64,000 nucleotides of DNA from Candidula unifasciata (taxonomy: Eukaryota; Mollusca; Gastropoda; Stylommatophora; Geomitridae): assembly GCA_905116865.2 (NCBI GenBank), contig CAJHNH020006890.1:275853-339852 (forward strand), written 5' to 3'. Under the pieces are notes generated by a model. It was not told where the DNA came from and made no database searches. It saw only the letters and a list, made by a program, of their open reading frames with translations. This document shows, one piece after another, positions 11,440-23,049 of the stretch (the first letter of the stretch is position 1; each line of letters opens with the position of its first letter). Both the position numbers and the translations under genes were made by a program.

Positions 11440-11580
11440 CATACGGGTTGAACGGGGTTTATGGAAATGAGCCCGAGTGAGTCTCACCCGAATGGTGATA
11501 CTTTGTGTCACCGCATGTTTATCGCCTATCGTGCGGTCCTGGTAGGGTTGAACCTCAGTCAGTCAGACATGCTCTTGTAA
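11440..11580 (+). repeat. Tetra-tail repeat, partial copy
   Basis: It carries the 3' half of the family defined at 17770-17965: actttgtgtcaccgcatgt, a cggtcctggtaggg segment, and a cagtcagtcag tail. Confidence 0.6.
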
Positions 11581-11799
11581 AAAGGACCGTCATAACAGCA
11601 TTATGGCCCCCGCCCCTCCCCCGCCCCCCAAACAATAAAACCAGTGTGCTGGAGCCCCTACAACAACCACTCACAGGAATGACATTTACTGGTCGATAAT
11701 ATTAAATATTAAATTGTTGTATTAGTACCTCAACAAAATTAAACATAGATTAGATGGCACAGTGCATTACTAGGAATTGAGCTGTTTAGTCAAGAATTG

Positions 11800-12240
11800 A
11801 CATCACAGCATTCCGGTCATTCCCATGCGTGCTCTGTCCTCATCTTCAGCAGCCAGCGCATAGTTCCGCTACCGATGGTACTGGTCACAATCTGTCCATC
11901 TTGCCTTTTCCCTGAGTGTAGTGAGCCGGCTAGACCCCCTGGTTACACCCAAGTGCCTCATTCTCTCCAGGCCATAATACTCTTGTTTCTCCACCGATTC
12001 CGTTGCTTGTTCCCAAAAGGCCTTGACCACATCTGCCTTGTCATGTATCAATTCTCCACCTTGTGGTGAAGATCCAGCCAATCTGTCTGCCTAATAACCT
12101 TGGACGAGGAGAGGAGTAGGTCACAATGTCCCAGCAAAAGTCAGCATTGTAAAGAGTTCTGATTACACTGGGCCGTGAGTGCAAGGACTGGCCAGCGGGC
12201 GCTGCAGAATCAAAAGTTTGACGAGTGATACGTGACAATT
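11800..12240 (-). mobile_element. LINE RNase H region and 3' end, degenerate
   Basis: The minus frame around 12081-11869 reads YYGLERMRHLGVTRGSSRL followed by LREKARW, the segment after RNase H in this family, and ends with LAAEDEDRA and gtgatgtca. Upstream (12240-12090) decayed pieces of the ADRLA segment are visible. It lies opposite to the related fragment at 12350-12860. Confidence 0.65.
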
Positions 12241-12349
12241 TTCGCCCAGGTGATATGATAATCTATAAAGAAGGCTCTGCGCTGAGAGGCAGACGAAGTG
12301 CATGGGGGTTCTTAGCAAAAGTGAATTGATGTCGTTGAGTGCAACAAGG

Positions 12350-12860
12350 CCAGGCATATGACACCACAACATCTATTTTGAAAATGGAGGTGGAGACAGC
12401 GACTGCAGCCTTTCGCTGGCTTGAGAATCAGCTGTACACACATGTCGTAATTGTAACCTACTCACAGAGCATTTTGAGAAAGGCGGAGACTGGTATGCTC
12501 CGTGAAGAGTGCCAAATAACGCTTCAGAGGTCCCAGGTATTTAGCACCCTTTGAATATTTTCCCCAGGATATACCGGTGTATTCGAAAATGAACAGCCAG
12601 ATAGATTGTCTAGTACTGCATAACTTGCTAGTACTGGTGAACCAAATGCCGTAAGGGCACTTTAGGATGAGTGAAGCACAGATGGTCTGAAAAGAATGGT
12701 ACTGCGAGGAGTGACTAGAGGATTTGGTCAACTTTGAGCATTCAAGGGAAAGGTGAAACGGATACACTATTAGACTGCTATTGGTGCCAGTGGAATTAGA
12801 ACTCTGGGCTTGCTGCCGAAGATGGGGACTGTCCCGAGTGCTGTGATGTCGTTTCTTGAT
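12350..12860 (+). mobile_element. LINE RNase H domain and 3' end, degenerate
   Basis: The frame at 12339-12554 encodes KMEVETATAAFRWLENQ, then VIVTYSQSILRKAETGML. These are the conserved E and the D/S-Q-S strand of LINE-encoded RNase H, here with Y in place of the usual catalytic D. Out-of-frame continuation gives SPGYTGV and NEQPDRLSSTA, the degenerated SPGHxGxxGNExADRLA motif. The 3' end matches the copies at 10385-10645 and 11800-12240. These RNase H LINEs belong to the I/R1-like group by domain content. Confidence 0.75.
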
Positions 12861-12869
12861 TATACACTA

Positions 12870-13880
12870 AAATAAATCATATTGGCTTAACGTGTCTCTA
12901 GTTTTATGGAGATCGGTTTTCAAAGACTCAAGAAGATTCGTGGATGCTCCGATTGCAGGACTTTGTTAGTTTTTCAAGCATGCCATTCCAAACAAACGTG
13001 AGAACAATTGTTTCCAGGTTTTTGGGGTGCTTTATCCTTCTGCTTCTCTCCTTATATTCACTAGCTGTTCATTGTTAGCTGATAGATAATCCAGTGCATG
13101 TTTTATTTACTGGAAACCCCCACACATAACATTCACAGTATCACAATGTCATGGCCATCGTATCAGACAGACTCTTGACCCAAAAATCTTTTCCCTAATG
13201 ATGTCAATACATTTTACTGATTATAAGACTAGAAAAAAAAAAATGAGAATAGATGCAGAACAAAATCAAAGAATTTTATAGACCGTAAACAACCATGTGC
13301 TGCTTTTATTCCCACCAAGTTTAGACTGTCTTCAGCACAGAGAACATATATGGACATAGACATAGACATAGACTCACTGAGTTCACTAAGCCACACTAGC
13401 AATCTGGTGTATCGTCCAGACATATTTTAGGCATTATCGTATACCTGACCACGACAGTCTGAGAGTGAAATTTTGTTCTCATAACAAGAAAATCCACAAC
13501 AGTGTCTGTTAGATTCTTTCTTTAATGAGACAAAAGAAGAATGAACATAAAGAAACGTTCCACTGGCTCACATCCTTTAATGTTAAAGGCAGGAAATATC
13601 AGTTGATATGTGTGTGAGATGTATGGAGCGGAATATACACCATAAGAAGAACTTCACAGGGGAGCATGTACAGCAGGTCTACCAATCATTAGTAGAAGAG
13701 ATCCCTCGTCAACAATTGTTTGGCCCACGAACTCCTAGACAATTTCAAAGGGTGGGCCAAGCTGGTCATGAATCCAGGCTTTGATCTGCTCCTGCTGCAC
13801 GTATTACCGGATGTGTTTGTACAAGGAAAAGACGAAAATGGTGACTATGCAACAGATACTGTGAAACTGACTGACCGACT
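12870..13880. other. No recognised element
   Basis: A frame at 13720-13914 (HELLDNFKGWAKLVM onward) is open into the neighbouring repeat. It has no start context or splice support that I can defend, and I recognise no family. Confidence 0.4.
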
Positions 13881-13885
13881 GACTT

Positions 13886-14075
13886 TCTACTCCACCAGGA
13901 CATCACACAAGTGATAAACACCCGATGACAAAATGTGCCACTATGTGGGTGGGGATCACAGTGGAGAGGTAACAGAAACCGCGTTTAGCCATTAGGCCAT
14001 ATTAATGGCCTGGCTATATTGCGGCCCCAGGCAAGAGCTAGGGTGGGGCTTCAAATAACGAAAATTTCATCCTAA
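13886..14075 (-). repeat. Tetra-tail repeat copy
   Basis: Inverted copy of the family defined at 17770-17965. It begins with a ctgactgaccgactgac tail at about 13870, then ccaccaggacatcacaca, and ends gggtggggcttcaaataac. Confidence 0.8.
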
Positions 14076-14289
14076 AAAGGACGGTGAATACTGTGAGATT
14101 CGAAGTTAGATATTTATAGTCGCTGCGGTAGCAAATCAGATCAACCGGCATACCTTAACGCCTAAGTAGCAAGCTTACGGTTGGTTCATACATGTTGGAC
14201 TTTGTTGGCAATTGGCAGAGGGACACTGGCAGACAATTCGGACACGTTGGACTTAAGGGATAATACTTTCTTTTCGATTACACACCCGG

Positions 14290-16045
14290 AACAGCCTACC
14301 GAGGCCCGTCTCCCACGACGTTCCGTTCTGTCCAGAGCCAGCTCGAAGCCCTTTCAGCAGCGTCGCCCAGTTGTTTTAGTGATCGTTTGCGCTCGTTTCC
14401 TCGCAAGCCCATCTGCTTTATCACATTGTATATGAAAGTGGAGATAAGACCTCTTGCGCCTACCTCGACGGCGACGGTTCTTACTGTGTACGCTTCGTCT
14501 CTCCTCAGATCAGCCGCGAGGTCACTGTATTTCTCGAGCATATACGTGTGACTGTCGTCCATTCGTGACTCATACGGCACAGTCAGCTCAGTCAGGATGA
14601 GCTGTCGTTTCTCCACATAATGTAGGACTTTGTCGGGTCGCCGGGCCTGTCTTCCGGAATAACTGTGGGTACTTTTCGTGACCAGGCAAGTCGACAGCCA
14701 GTAACCAGTCCCTTGCACAGTCAAGCATCGATGGAGCGTATGCGACCTTGTTGAAATTACCTTTATAAATCTGCACAGCCTTAAAGAAGCGCACGGGGAC
14801 AACGGTAGGACGGGCCCTCGCATTCGCACTCATCCTAGCTTGGTCCACAACGTCCGCTAACTCTTTCAGGACTTTGTTGTGCGCCAAGTGTATCTACCCT
14901 GACCTAGAGATTTTCTGCATGCGGACAATACGTGCTCGAGCGTCTGTTTAGCTCTGCATAGTGGGCATGTCGGGTCGGTAGCCGCATGCTACTTGACCAT
15001 GCTGTCACCGGACGGTAACACATCGTATGAAGATCTAACGATAAAGCTCAGCCGCATCGGGGCCATTCGCCAGATCTCATCTCATGTGAGTATTCGTGGC
15101 AAGGCTCTCTCGAAACCGATCCACTGGCCTTGCTGCGACTGTTGGGCGGCTTTTTGGACCCGAACCTCGTTTTCGGCTTCCAATATCTACTGTATAACCA
15201 TGTATCGGTGCTCTTTATCTGTGGCTTTGGACCACCAACTGACTTTCCCGTGCCCAAGGCCTCGACGGTCGGTTTACGTGTAACACATTACTTCTTTTAA
15301 TTTCAGTACGTCTTGGGCAGATTCAGTCGCATCCAGGAAATTCCATTTTTTGCCAGTCTTTAGAGCGGGCTGGGCAGCAGTGACCGTGGGGTCTGAAGAC
15401 TCGCGCAGCATCATGGCGAGTCTTACTTTGCCAACTTTAAACTCTTCGGTTACTGATTTGAGCCGGAGTACCAGCTTGGCCTGCTTATAATACAGAGCCA
15501 CATCAGTCAGACAAGATGGTGTTCCAAGTCATTTCCTCATGGTTTCCACCTCCGTCATCGTCACTTCGTATACGAGCAGCGGCCAGAGGAGCTTTAGGGT
15601 CAACATAAACTCAAGGCACTAAACCTTGAACTTTCCTATTAACCTGCAGGTCTGTAACCAGTGACTTGTGTATTCGCCGGACCTCCGCTCTGTCAGATAA
15701 CTTCGAATCGTAAACGCGCCCAAGGCTCTTCACCGGTTCCTCTAGAACCGCGGGGATCCGATTCCTTGCCACCATAAAACTGATCGCCGCGACCTTACCT
15801 TTTGGGATTGACAGACTCCTCGATTTCTGCGGTTCGAACTGCACACCGCTCCATTGGACCACCTCGTCCAATCTTTTTTAGAATCGCGCGGGTATCATCC
15901 TCACTGCCCGTGATTAAAGTCGTTTCTTCCATAAATGCACGTAGTGGCCGCATTCAATGGTTCCCAACCTGAAGGCCTTGCCTGTAGCCGGCACGTGTTC
16001 GTCTAATATGACCTGCATGGCCATACCGTGAGGGGAGGAATTCAT
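14290..16045 (-). mobile_element. Degenerate LINE with endonuclease-like C-terminus
   Basis: Minus-strand pieces read, 5' to 3': a palm fragment RAFMEETTLITG near 15925, then QFEPQKSRSLSIPKGKV and EEPVKSLGRVYDSKLSD (15871-15611), then SVTEEFKVGKVRLAMMLRESS and TGKKW (15501-15274). A cysteine region follows near 14950. The last piece is RRPDKVLHYVEKRQLILTEL continuing TVPYE, then EKYSDLAADLR, VEVGARG and RASSWLWTERN (14829-14296). The RPD...ELTVPYE pattern is what restriction-like endonuclease domains of early-branching LINEs look like; that function is inference. The catalytic FMDD box reads FMEE. Many frame breaks make this dead. Confidence 0.75.
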
Positions 16046-16109
16046 TTATTGTGAGTCCGTTGCTAGTCCTGAATTAGCCGGAGATGATGATAGTGCTGAA
16101 TTTGGGTTG

Positions 16110-16710
16110 CCAGGTAGTTGCTAAATGTTTACAGAGCTGTAATTCTTACAGTATTGCCCTACGCTTACAAAACGTGGACTGTGTTTCAGCGCCATGCTAA
16201 AAAAGTTAAACCAGTTTCATAGAAAGCTGCTCAAAATTAAATGGCAAGATAAGATCCTAAATACTGTGGTTCTTGAAGGGCAATCCTGCCTAACATCCAC
16301 ACGATACTGAAGATTTGTCAGCTGCGTTGGGCTGGTCACCTAACCCGCATGCCAGACTATCGCCTCCCAAAGAAAGTATTTTATGACGAGCTCCAGCATG
16401 GAAAGAGATCTCAGGGAAGGCAGAAAAAGCTCTATAAGGACACTCTCAAGACTGCTCTCAATTCTTTTGGCATCAACTCAACGAAATGGGTGGCTACTAC
16501 ACAAGACCGTTCTGGATGACGTACATCCCTTATTTATGGTGCATCGGCCTACCAGGCAGAGGAGGCTGCAAAGGCAGAGAAACGAAGGCAGACTAGAAAG
16601 AATCGTACTACTAATCCAACACTTACTGCGGCTTCCATCTGTTGTCCGCACTGCTCAAGAATTTCCAGGCTCAAATTGGACTAGTGAGCCAAAAGTGGTC
16701 TTCATCATTC
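16110..16710 (+). mobile_element. LINE 3' end with C-terminal zinc-finger-like tail
   Basis: Order of motifs on the plus strand: KTWTVFQRHAKK, LRWAGHLTRMPDYRLPKKVF, YDELQHGKRSQGRQKKLYKD, TALNSFGI and QDRSGWR, then AQIGLVS. This is the C-terminal half of a widespread LINE family whose tail normally ends in a C2H2-like knuckle (C-x2-C before the RAQIGL stretch). Frameshifts at about 16230 and 16300 break it. A 31-bp array starts at its 3' end. Confidence 0.85.
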
Positions 16711-16935
16711 ATGATGGACGAACAACACAAACTATGTTCCCACAATGGACGAACAACACAAACTATGTTCCCACAATTGACGAACAACACAAACTATGTT
16801 CCGACAATGGACGAACAACACAAACTATGTTCCGACAATGGACAAACAACACAAACTATGTTCCGACAATGAACGAACAACACAAACTATGTTCCGACAA
16901 TGGACGAACAACACAAACTATGTTCCGACAATGGA
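16710..16935. repeat. 31-bp tandem repeat, about 7 copies
   Basis: The unit contains gacgaacaacacaaactatg and ttcc[cg]aca. It abuts the 3' terminus of the LINE at 16110-16710. The open frames across it (MDEQHKLCS and NNTNYVPT repeats) are artefacts. Confidence 0.95.
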
Positions 16936-17052
16936 CGTTTCAAACAGCATGGATACAATTAACATTTATAAATGCAGGATGGATGCCAAGATGATTTAAT
17001 TTATCATGTCTTTGGATTGAAGGATGTCATGGAAAGATATTTATTTATTTAC

Positions 17053-17232
17053 TCAGCTGCAGGTACTAAGATACAGTCTTTCGTTTCAAAGAGTAAAATG
17101 TCTTGTTATTCTCTAGGTATTTGTGCCAGCTTGATACATTAACTCAGCTGCAGGTACTTAGATAAGTCTTTTGTTTTAAAGCGTAAAATGGCCTGTTATT
17201 CTCTAGGTATTTGTGCCAGCTTGGTATATTAA
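17053..17232. repeat. Two-copy direct duplication, about 90 bp
   Basis: The block starting ctcagctgcaggtact and ending gtgccagcttg occurs twice in a row (about 17053-17143 and 17144-17232), with a handful of differences. Confidence 0.9.
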
Positions 17233-17561
17233 CACTTTTGGTGATTTACATATTTTCTGTGTCATACACCTGTCTTATCCAACGCTAGTCAATTATTGTA
17301 TTGTACGTTGCAAATGTATTACCGTATATCTGAACTCTTATCTGGATAGAGGAATTTCTGATAAGAAGAACTGTTTCTTGGGTCTCTGTGAGTTTCTCCT
17401 TGCACTGTATAGGAAAATGAAATCATCCGGACTTGTCAGTCTTCCAAAGCAATAATTTAATGTTCGCTTTATTCCATGCTTGGCTCTTTTTGCAGTAACG
17501 AATATTTCCGAAAATTAGTAGCTGATTTAAGCGAATTCTTTATTTCAGTTGGACACTCTAC

Positions 17562-17580
17562 CCCCCCCCCCCCCCCACCC
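17562..17580. repeat. poly(C) tract
   Basis: A C run interrupted once by A. Confidence 0.7.
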
Positions 17581-17769
17581 CTTTCAATTTTTCCACATTG
17601 GCGAACCCAACAGTTGTACTGCATTATCTTGCTGTGTCTTGTGGTGACCTATTTTATCTAATAAGCACCAATGAAATCGCATCATGTCAGGTGACTAGTG
17701 ATAAAAGTGGCACTGGGTTCCCCAGCTTGTCCATTCCTTACTTAAGTCCTTTTCAGGACGTAATTTTTT

Positions 17770-17965
17770 CTTATTTGAAGCCCCACTCTGGCTTTTGCCA
17801 GGGGCCGCAATATAGGCAGGCCATCAATATGGCCAATTGTCTGAACGCGGTTTCTGGGACCTTCCCACGGTGATCCTCATCCGCATGGTGGCACTTTGTG
17901 TCATCGGGTGTTTATCGCTTGTGTGATGTCCTAGTGGGGTAGAAAGTCAGTCAGTCAGGCCCAGG
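17770..17965 (+). repeat. Tetra-tail interspersed repeat, reference copy
   Basis: About 195 bp, beginning ttgaagccccactctggc and containing gccgcaatatag, ggcactttgtgtcatcgggt and gatgtcctagtggggtag. It ends in a (gtca)n tail. Seven copies or partial copies occur in the window in both orientations with (gtca)n or (ctac)n tails. Short tetranucleotide tails suggest a SINE mobilised by an RTE-like LINE, but I see no clear Pol III boxes. Confidence 0.85.
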
Positions 17966-18003
17966 TTGTCTGACTAATCCTATACATCGTCCTTCATAAG
18001 ATG

Positions 18004-18205
18004 GAATTTTTCTTATTTGAAGCCCCACCCGGGCTCTTGCCGGGGGCCGCAATATAGCCAGGCCATAAATATGGCTGAACGCGGTTTCTGGGACCTTTCC
18101 ACGGTGATCCTCATCCACATGGTGGCACATTGTGTCATCGGGTGTTTGTCGCTAATGTGATGTCCTGGTGGAGAAGAAAGTTAGTCAGTCAGTCACTAGC
18201 TTGTC
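18004..18205 (+). repeat. Tetra-tail repeat, second direct copy
   Basis: Same orientation as 17770-17965 and close to full length, ending agttagtcagtcagtca. Confidence 0.85.
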
Positions 18206-18219
18206 ATCGCTCCCTTCTA

Positions 18220-18361
18220 GGCTTCCGACAGGCTCATAGATGTACTCTTGGTCAAATAACGTGGTAGTTAGGTAGCTAGTTGTACCCCACTATGGCTTCC
18301 GACAGGCTCATAGATGTACTCTTGGACAAATAATGTGGTAGTTAGGTAGCTAGTTGTACCC
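18220..18361. repeat. 71-bp direct duplication
   Basis: The segment ggcttccgacaggctcatag through gttaggtagctagttgtacc occurs twice in tandem. It includes the (ctac)n tail of the next repeat copy, so it duplicated after that insertion. Confidence 0.85.
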
Positions 18362-18555
18362 CACCAGGACATCACACAAGCGACAAACACCAGGTGACAC
18401 AAAGTGCCACCACGCGGATGGGGATCACCCGTGGAGAGGTCACAGAAAGCCCTTTCAGCCGTTAGGCCATATCTATGGCTAGGCCATATTCGTGGCCCGG
18501 CTATATTCAGGGCCCCCGGCAGAAGCCAGGGTGGGGCTACAAATAACCAAAAAAT
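18345..18555 (-). repeat. Tetra-tail repeat, inverted copy
   Basis: Tail gtagttaggtagctag, then accccaccaggacatcac, ending gggtggggctacaaataac. It forms an inverted partner to the copies at 17770 and 18004. Confidence 0.85.
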
Positions 18556-18959
18556 GGCATCCCACACGGGGACGGCTTTTAACGTGGTAGTTTCCCTTGT
18601 TCTTTATAGTTACGATTGATTGTCGTTTCTTTGAGTTTCCGACTCTAGGCTGTCTAGATAAGTAGTCTCCAATCTTTCCAGATGGTACCTTCCTTCAGTA
18701 TATGACAGAACCCCCTACATCCCCTTCTCTTACAACATAACAAAATGTTACTGAAGAGAGGGCAACAAAAAGAAAAATCCCAAGTTCTGTTACAAGAACG
18801 TGGAGACATGCACACAATACAAAGTGTCGAATAGCAAAAGAAACAATCACCAACAGCTGGCAATTTAGTGTCCAAACAATGTGATGGCTAACAGTGTTCT
18901 GTCTTGATGACTTCTGCTAATCTGGATCTGATGTTGGACGAGGCTCAATGGGCGTCACT

Positions 18960-19515
18960 CTCCACACAAGGGTGGGGGCGATGTTTTGTAAAGCTGACAA
19001 TGTTGATTATGACAAGTCTCTGCATGAAGGTGGCGGCAATGTTTTGTGTTCATCACCGTTAAAACTGACAATGTTGATTATTACAAGTCTCTGCATGAAG
19101 GTGGCGGCAATGTTTTGTGTTCATCAGTGTTAAAACTGACAATGTTGATTATTACAAGTCTCCCCATGAAGGTGGTGGCGATGATTTGTGTTCATCAGTG
19201 TTAAAACTGACAATGTTGATTATTACAAGTCTCCGCATGAAGTTGGCGGCGATGATTTGCGTTCATCACCGTTAAAACTGACAATGTTGATTATTACAAG
19301 TCTCTGCATGAAGGTGGCGGCGATGTTTTGTGTTCATCACCGTTAAAACTGACAATGTTGATTATTACAAGTCTCCCCATGAAGGTGGTGGCGATGTTTT
19401 GTGTTCATTGCTGTTAAAACTGACAATGTTGATTATTACAACTCTCTGCATGAAGTTGGAGGCAATGTTTTGTGTTCATTACTGTTAAAACTGACAATGT
19501 TGATTATTCCAAGTA
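18960..19515. repeat. 71-bp tandem repeat, about 7.5 copies
   Basis: The unit contains gcatgaaggtggcggc, atgttttgtgttcatca and aaaactgacaatgttgatta. The first copy is shortened. Flanks are unique. Confidence 0.95.
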
Positions 19516-19519
19516 CAGA

Positions 19520-21540
19520 AGAACTCAACTTCAAAACTGCTTGACGCACACCCCCTCCCCCACCTAACCCTACAATCCCAATTCGCTTCAAGGCGTGGAA
19601 AAGGGTCATTAGCTTACATGATGGTAGGCCCAATGGTCTCCAGCATAGAAACTGATTCTGAAATTCAAAGTTTGAGAACTACTAGACCAGACGGTTTCTA
19701 GAAATAAAGATGTAAATTAAACTGCCAATTACATATATTTCTTCTACATAAACCCTGTACGATTTTTTTTAGCTGCTTGTCAGCTTGGGGAAAAAGGGGG
19801 GGGGGGGAAAGGGGGAAATAATTATCTAACATTGCCTTGATTATTCCAATGTTGCGTATTCAACGGTTAAAACAAGCCGGCCAGGAAACAGCACATTAGT
19901 CATGAATGACAAAGTGCAATACGCATAACGGTCTCAGAGGTGTTTCCCCAGAGTCGGATCAATACAACGGCACTGTATGCGTGGAGTTGCTGAAACACAA
20001 GGGACAGTGATCAATCGTGTCAGAATCGCCAGCTGACTGCCGGTATGTTCATGTCGGTCGGTGCCCCTTGTGCATTGATTAGTTTCTCTGTCGGCGGGTA
20101 GTGTTTGAGAGCCACAAGTTTCACCTTCACCTGTCACGCCAACCGGCATTGGTGACAATGTCTCTCTTCACTTCTTCCTTTATCGTCTTTACTTTGGACA
20201 TTTAATCCATTTAATTCTTTTATCTTCTTTTCCTTCTTCTTTTCTCGCCAGTTTTAGGATTTCACTTACTTCCCATGAAGTGATATCGGTTGTAGTAGAG
20301 TAGTAGGTAGTCGCCGGAGGCGCCAACACCAACAGTCACCACCAGAATTACAATTTTTCTTTGATAGAAATAGTTAGCCACAACAAGTTGGCCATTTACA
20401 AGCGATACTAATAATGCATTGCCTACGGCTCTTAGCCAGACAGAATGCAAACCGGCCACCAGCCCATTTTCAGACTATTACCACACAAACACTTGCGGCA
20501 GCTCAGCACAGTGTTGTGCTAACAACTTTTAACTTAGCCACGAAACCGTGGACTTTATCCAGGAGTGGAAACTAGATTAGCACATTTCGACCAGAAGAAA
20601 AAAAAAAAGAAACGTTACCACTTTAGCGGTGCCTGCCAGTCCGCCATACTGGATAGGAATTACGTCGAAAAAACACATATGCTCATCGTGAAGTCTATAG
20701 TGTTTTTCTTTCTTTCTGTCCATCCTTCCGTCGGTCTACCTATTTTCCTGCTTGTCTGTCTCTTTGTCTGTTTGTCCGTCCTATGGTCTGCCTGTTAGTT
20801 TTTATTCCTGTCTTCTTTTTGTAATCGTTTCGCAAAAATTGCAGATTCCTTCGCTTCGGGAAAACCCAAGGCAAGTTAAATGGTGGCCAGTTGTACACAT
20901 CAAAACACCTTTTTTAATTACGATAAAGCGGACATTGTAAAGACAAGTGAACAGTTCAACAAAACAGACAGTTTCCATACCTGGAAAGACTGATCCAGCG
21001 GGGAGTCAGTGGTAGTTTTTGAGCGACTTTCAACGGACATGAGAAAAAGATTGTCGGATTTTTTGTCGGGTTGTAACCGGTGTCACTGTTATAAAAACTC
21101 CGTTAGCTACTAAAGGAAGGGGCGGAGCAGGCGTAGGAGTATCAAGGGTTCAGTAAGGTTAGTTCATTTATGAACTGCTGAGAATAATTCTGCAAACTGA
21201 ACCATAATTATAACAGCGAACTCTCACGCTCTTACTTCACGCGCAGAAGAGTTCTATGGTTCCTTCACTCCAGTTCCTTTCGTGAACCAAACGAGCCGAC
21301 ATTACAGCAACCAGAAGTCAGATATTTATACGCTGTAGACAGCTAGAGATTTGTCTCACAAGTACTTCAAGGTTCGGTCTTAGATTAATTCACATTCATA
21401 ATGAGGAATGATAATTCTGTTAGCGGTAGGGTGCCAACATCTGGTCGTCTAGGAGTCGGTCTATGAGAGATGTCTAAGGTAGCAGCTGCCACAAGCAATC
21501 TAACAGACAACGATCTAAAGACGTCACATAATTGGACCTA
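19520..21540. other. No confident gene
   Basis: A hydrophobic minus-strand frame at 20475-20262 ends at a good donor-like AA|GTAAGTGA, but has no usable ATG and no family match that I can see. Otherwise there are short homopolymers (19798-19808, 20586-20597) and nothing else. Confidence 0.4.
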
Positions 21541-21755
21541 TGTAGGTAGGTAGTTGTACCCCACCAGGACATCACACAAGCGATAAACACCCGGTGACAC
21601 AACCTACCACCACGCAAATGAAGATCACACGTGGAGAGGTCCCAGAAACCCCTTTCAGCCGTAAGGCCATATCTATGGCTAGGTCGTATCTATGCCCTGA
21701 CTATATTTAGGGCCCTGGCAGAAGCCAGGGTGGGGTTTTAAATAACAAAAATTTG
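21541..21755 (-). repeat. Tetra-tail repeat copy
   Basis: Begins with tail gtaggtaggtagttg, then accccaccaggacatcac, ending gggtggggttttaaataac. Inverted relative to the reference copy. Confidence 0.85.
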
Positions 21756-22239
21756 CATCCCACATGGGGACGACTTTATAGTACCCATATAGAAACATTC
21801 ACTCTTTTTAAATTACACCCCCACCCCCTCCCCTTTCCCCCAAGGTACAAGATTAAACAAGGTCGGGCTCTCATGCAGAAGAACCCGTTTCGAATCCTCG
21901 ATAAGATTATGGATTTTTTTTTCTGTCAGTGCAAACATAAGACCCTAACCTGTACAGTCCTACATTCTCAGGTTCCAAGATTCCTATGCTTTACCCAGCA
22001 AAAGTAGTCAGTAAGGCAGTAATGGCAGAAGGATCAGCTAGAGATTGGGAAGTTGATATGCGACCAAAAATCTAGAAACGCGACAGCCTACTGTACGAAT
22101 AAATGACTGAACCAATACCAGCCCGCTCTTGCTCCCATTAAACAACGTAAAGTTCCCATGCCTATGGTGCTAGTGGCAACCAGATAAGACGACTGTCTTT
22201 GCCCGTGTTGAAGGTTGTTCAGACATGTTCACTCCCTGG

Positions 22240-22960
22240 TGAATAAGTTAGTTAGTTAGTTAGTTAGTTGGGTTATCCTCGTTGCACTCCGGACATGTCC
22301 ATAGGTGCTCAGATCCTCCCCTCAGTATGAACCCCAACGTCCGATGGCTAATAGTACCAGTTCTATGTTGATTAACAAGTCTTCTGGCGTGTCTGGTGTG
22401 CGTCTCGTTTTTTGCTGTACCGATCTTAATTCCCAAGTCTGCCATTCTGGCGAGTGATGTGGATTCACTGCCACCAAAGTCGTCTATCCTTCCCTTTTCT
22501 CTGAGGGCATTGATAATAGCATGATCCATAGGCTGACCGTCGGTAGTGATAGCGGATTGGTGAATAAGTCTCTCCGGGCATGAATACTCTATCTTACACT
22601 GTCTGCTTGATCCAAAAGAGCCGCCCCAATGTCTGAGTCACCGATCAGAGGAGTGACAGCAGCCAATCTATCAGCATATTATTGTCCTCGCATATTCGAA
22701 TCACACTGGCAGAAGATCCGAGGTATGCTCTTGTTTCCGGGTCGTATCAAGTTTTGAGAGCCACTGAGTGTAGGATACCAGTTTTTACTTTCCCTAAGTG
22801 AGTTCATTACAATCGCAACACACTGGGTGAAACAAATCTCCAGCCATCGGAAAGCTGTCCCTACTGCCTCGACCTTCATTATCCTGCCAGATAATGTGCT
22901 GCTAGACGCCATGCATAATTTTTCGAGCAATGTCCCTTCACAGTTGCTCTGACAGAATAT
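22240..22960 (-). mobile_element. LINE RNase H region and 3' end with (ttag)n tail
   Basis: The minus strand from 22930 encodes IMKVEAVGTAFRWLE, a decayed SLRESKNWYPTLS region and then YADRLAAVTP. A separate frame (22529-22260) gives DHAIINALREKGRIDD, ARMADLGIK, RRLVNQHRTGTI, LGFILRGGSEHLWTCPEC and NEDNP. The final CPEC knuckle is the C-terminus of this RNase H LINE group. At the left, agttagttagttagttag (22244-22268) is the element's 3' tail. Frames are broken near 22680 and 22560. Confidence 0.8.
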
Positions 22961-23049
22961 ATTAAAGTGGCATACTTGTTAGAGGCAACAATAGTCTTAC
23001 TTGGTGAAGCTCACAGTGTACAGCCACACTTTCAAAAAACAAAGTAAGG

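Noticed and set aside
13720..13914. Host exon HELLDNFKGWAKLVM onward
   Set aside because: There is no start or splice support; its end runs into the tail of an interspersed repeat.
20262..20475. Hydrophobic minus frame ending at a donor-like site
   Set aside because: It lacks an ATG and a recognisable family; one good donor is weak evidence.
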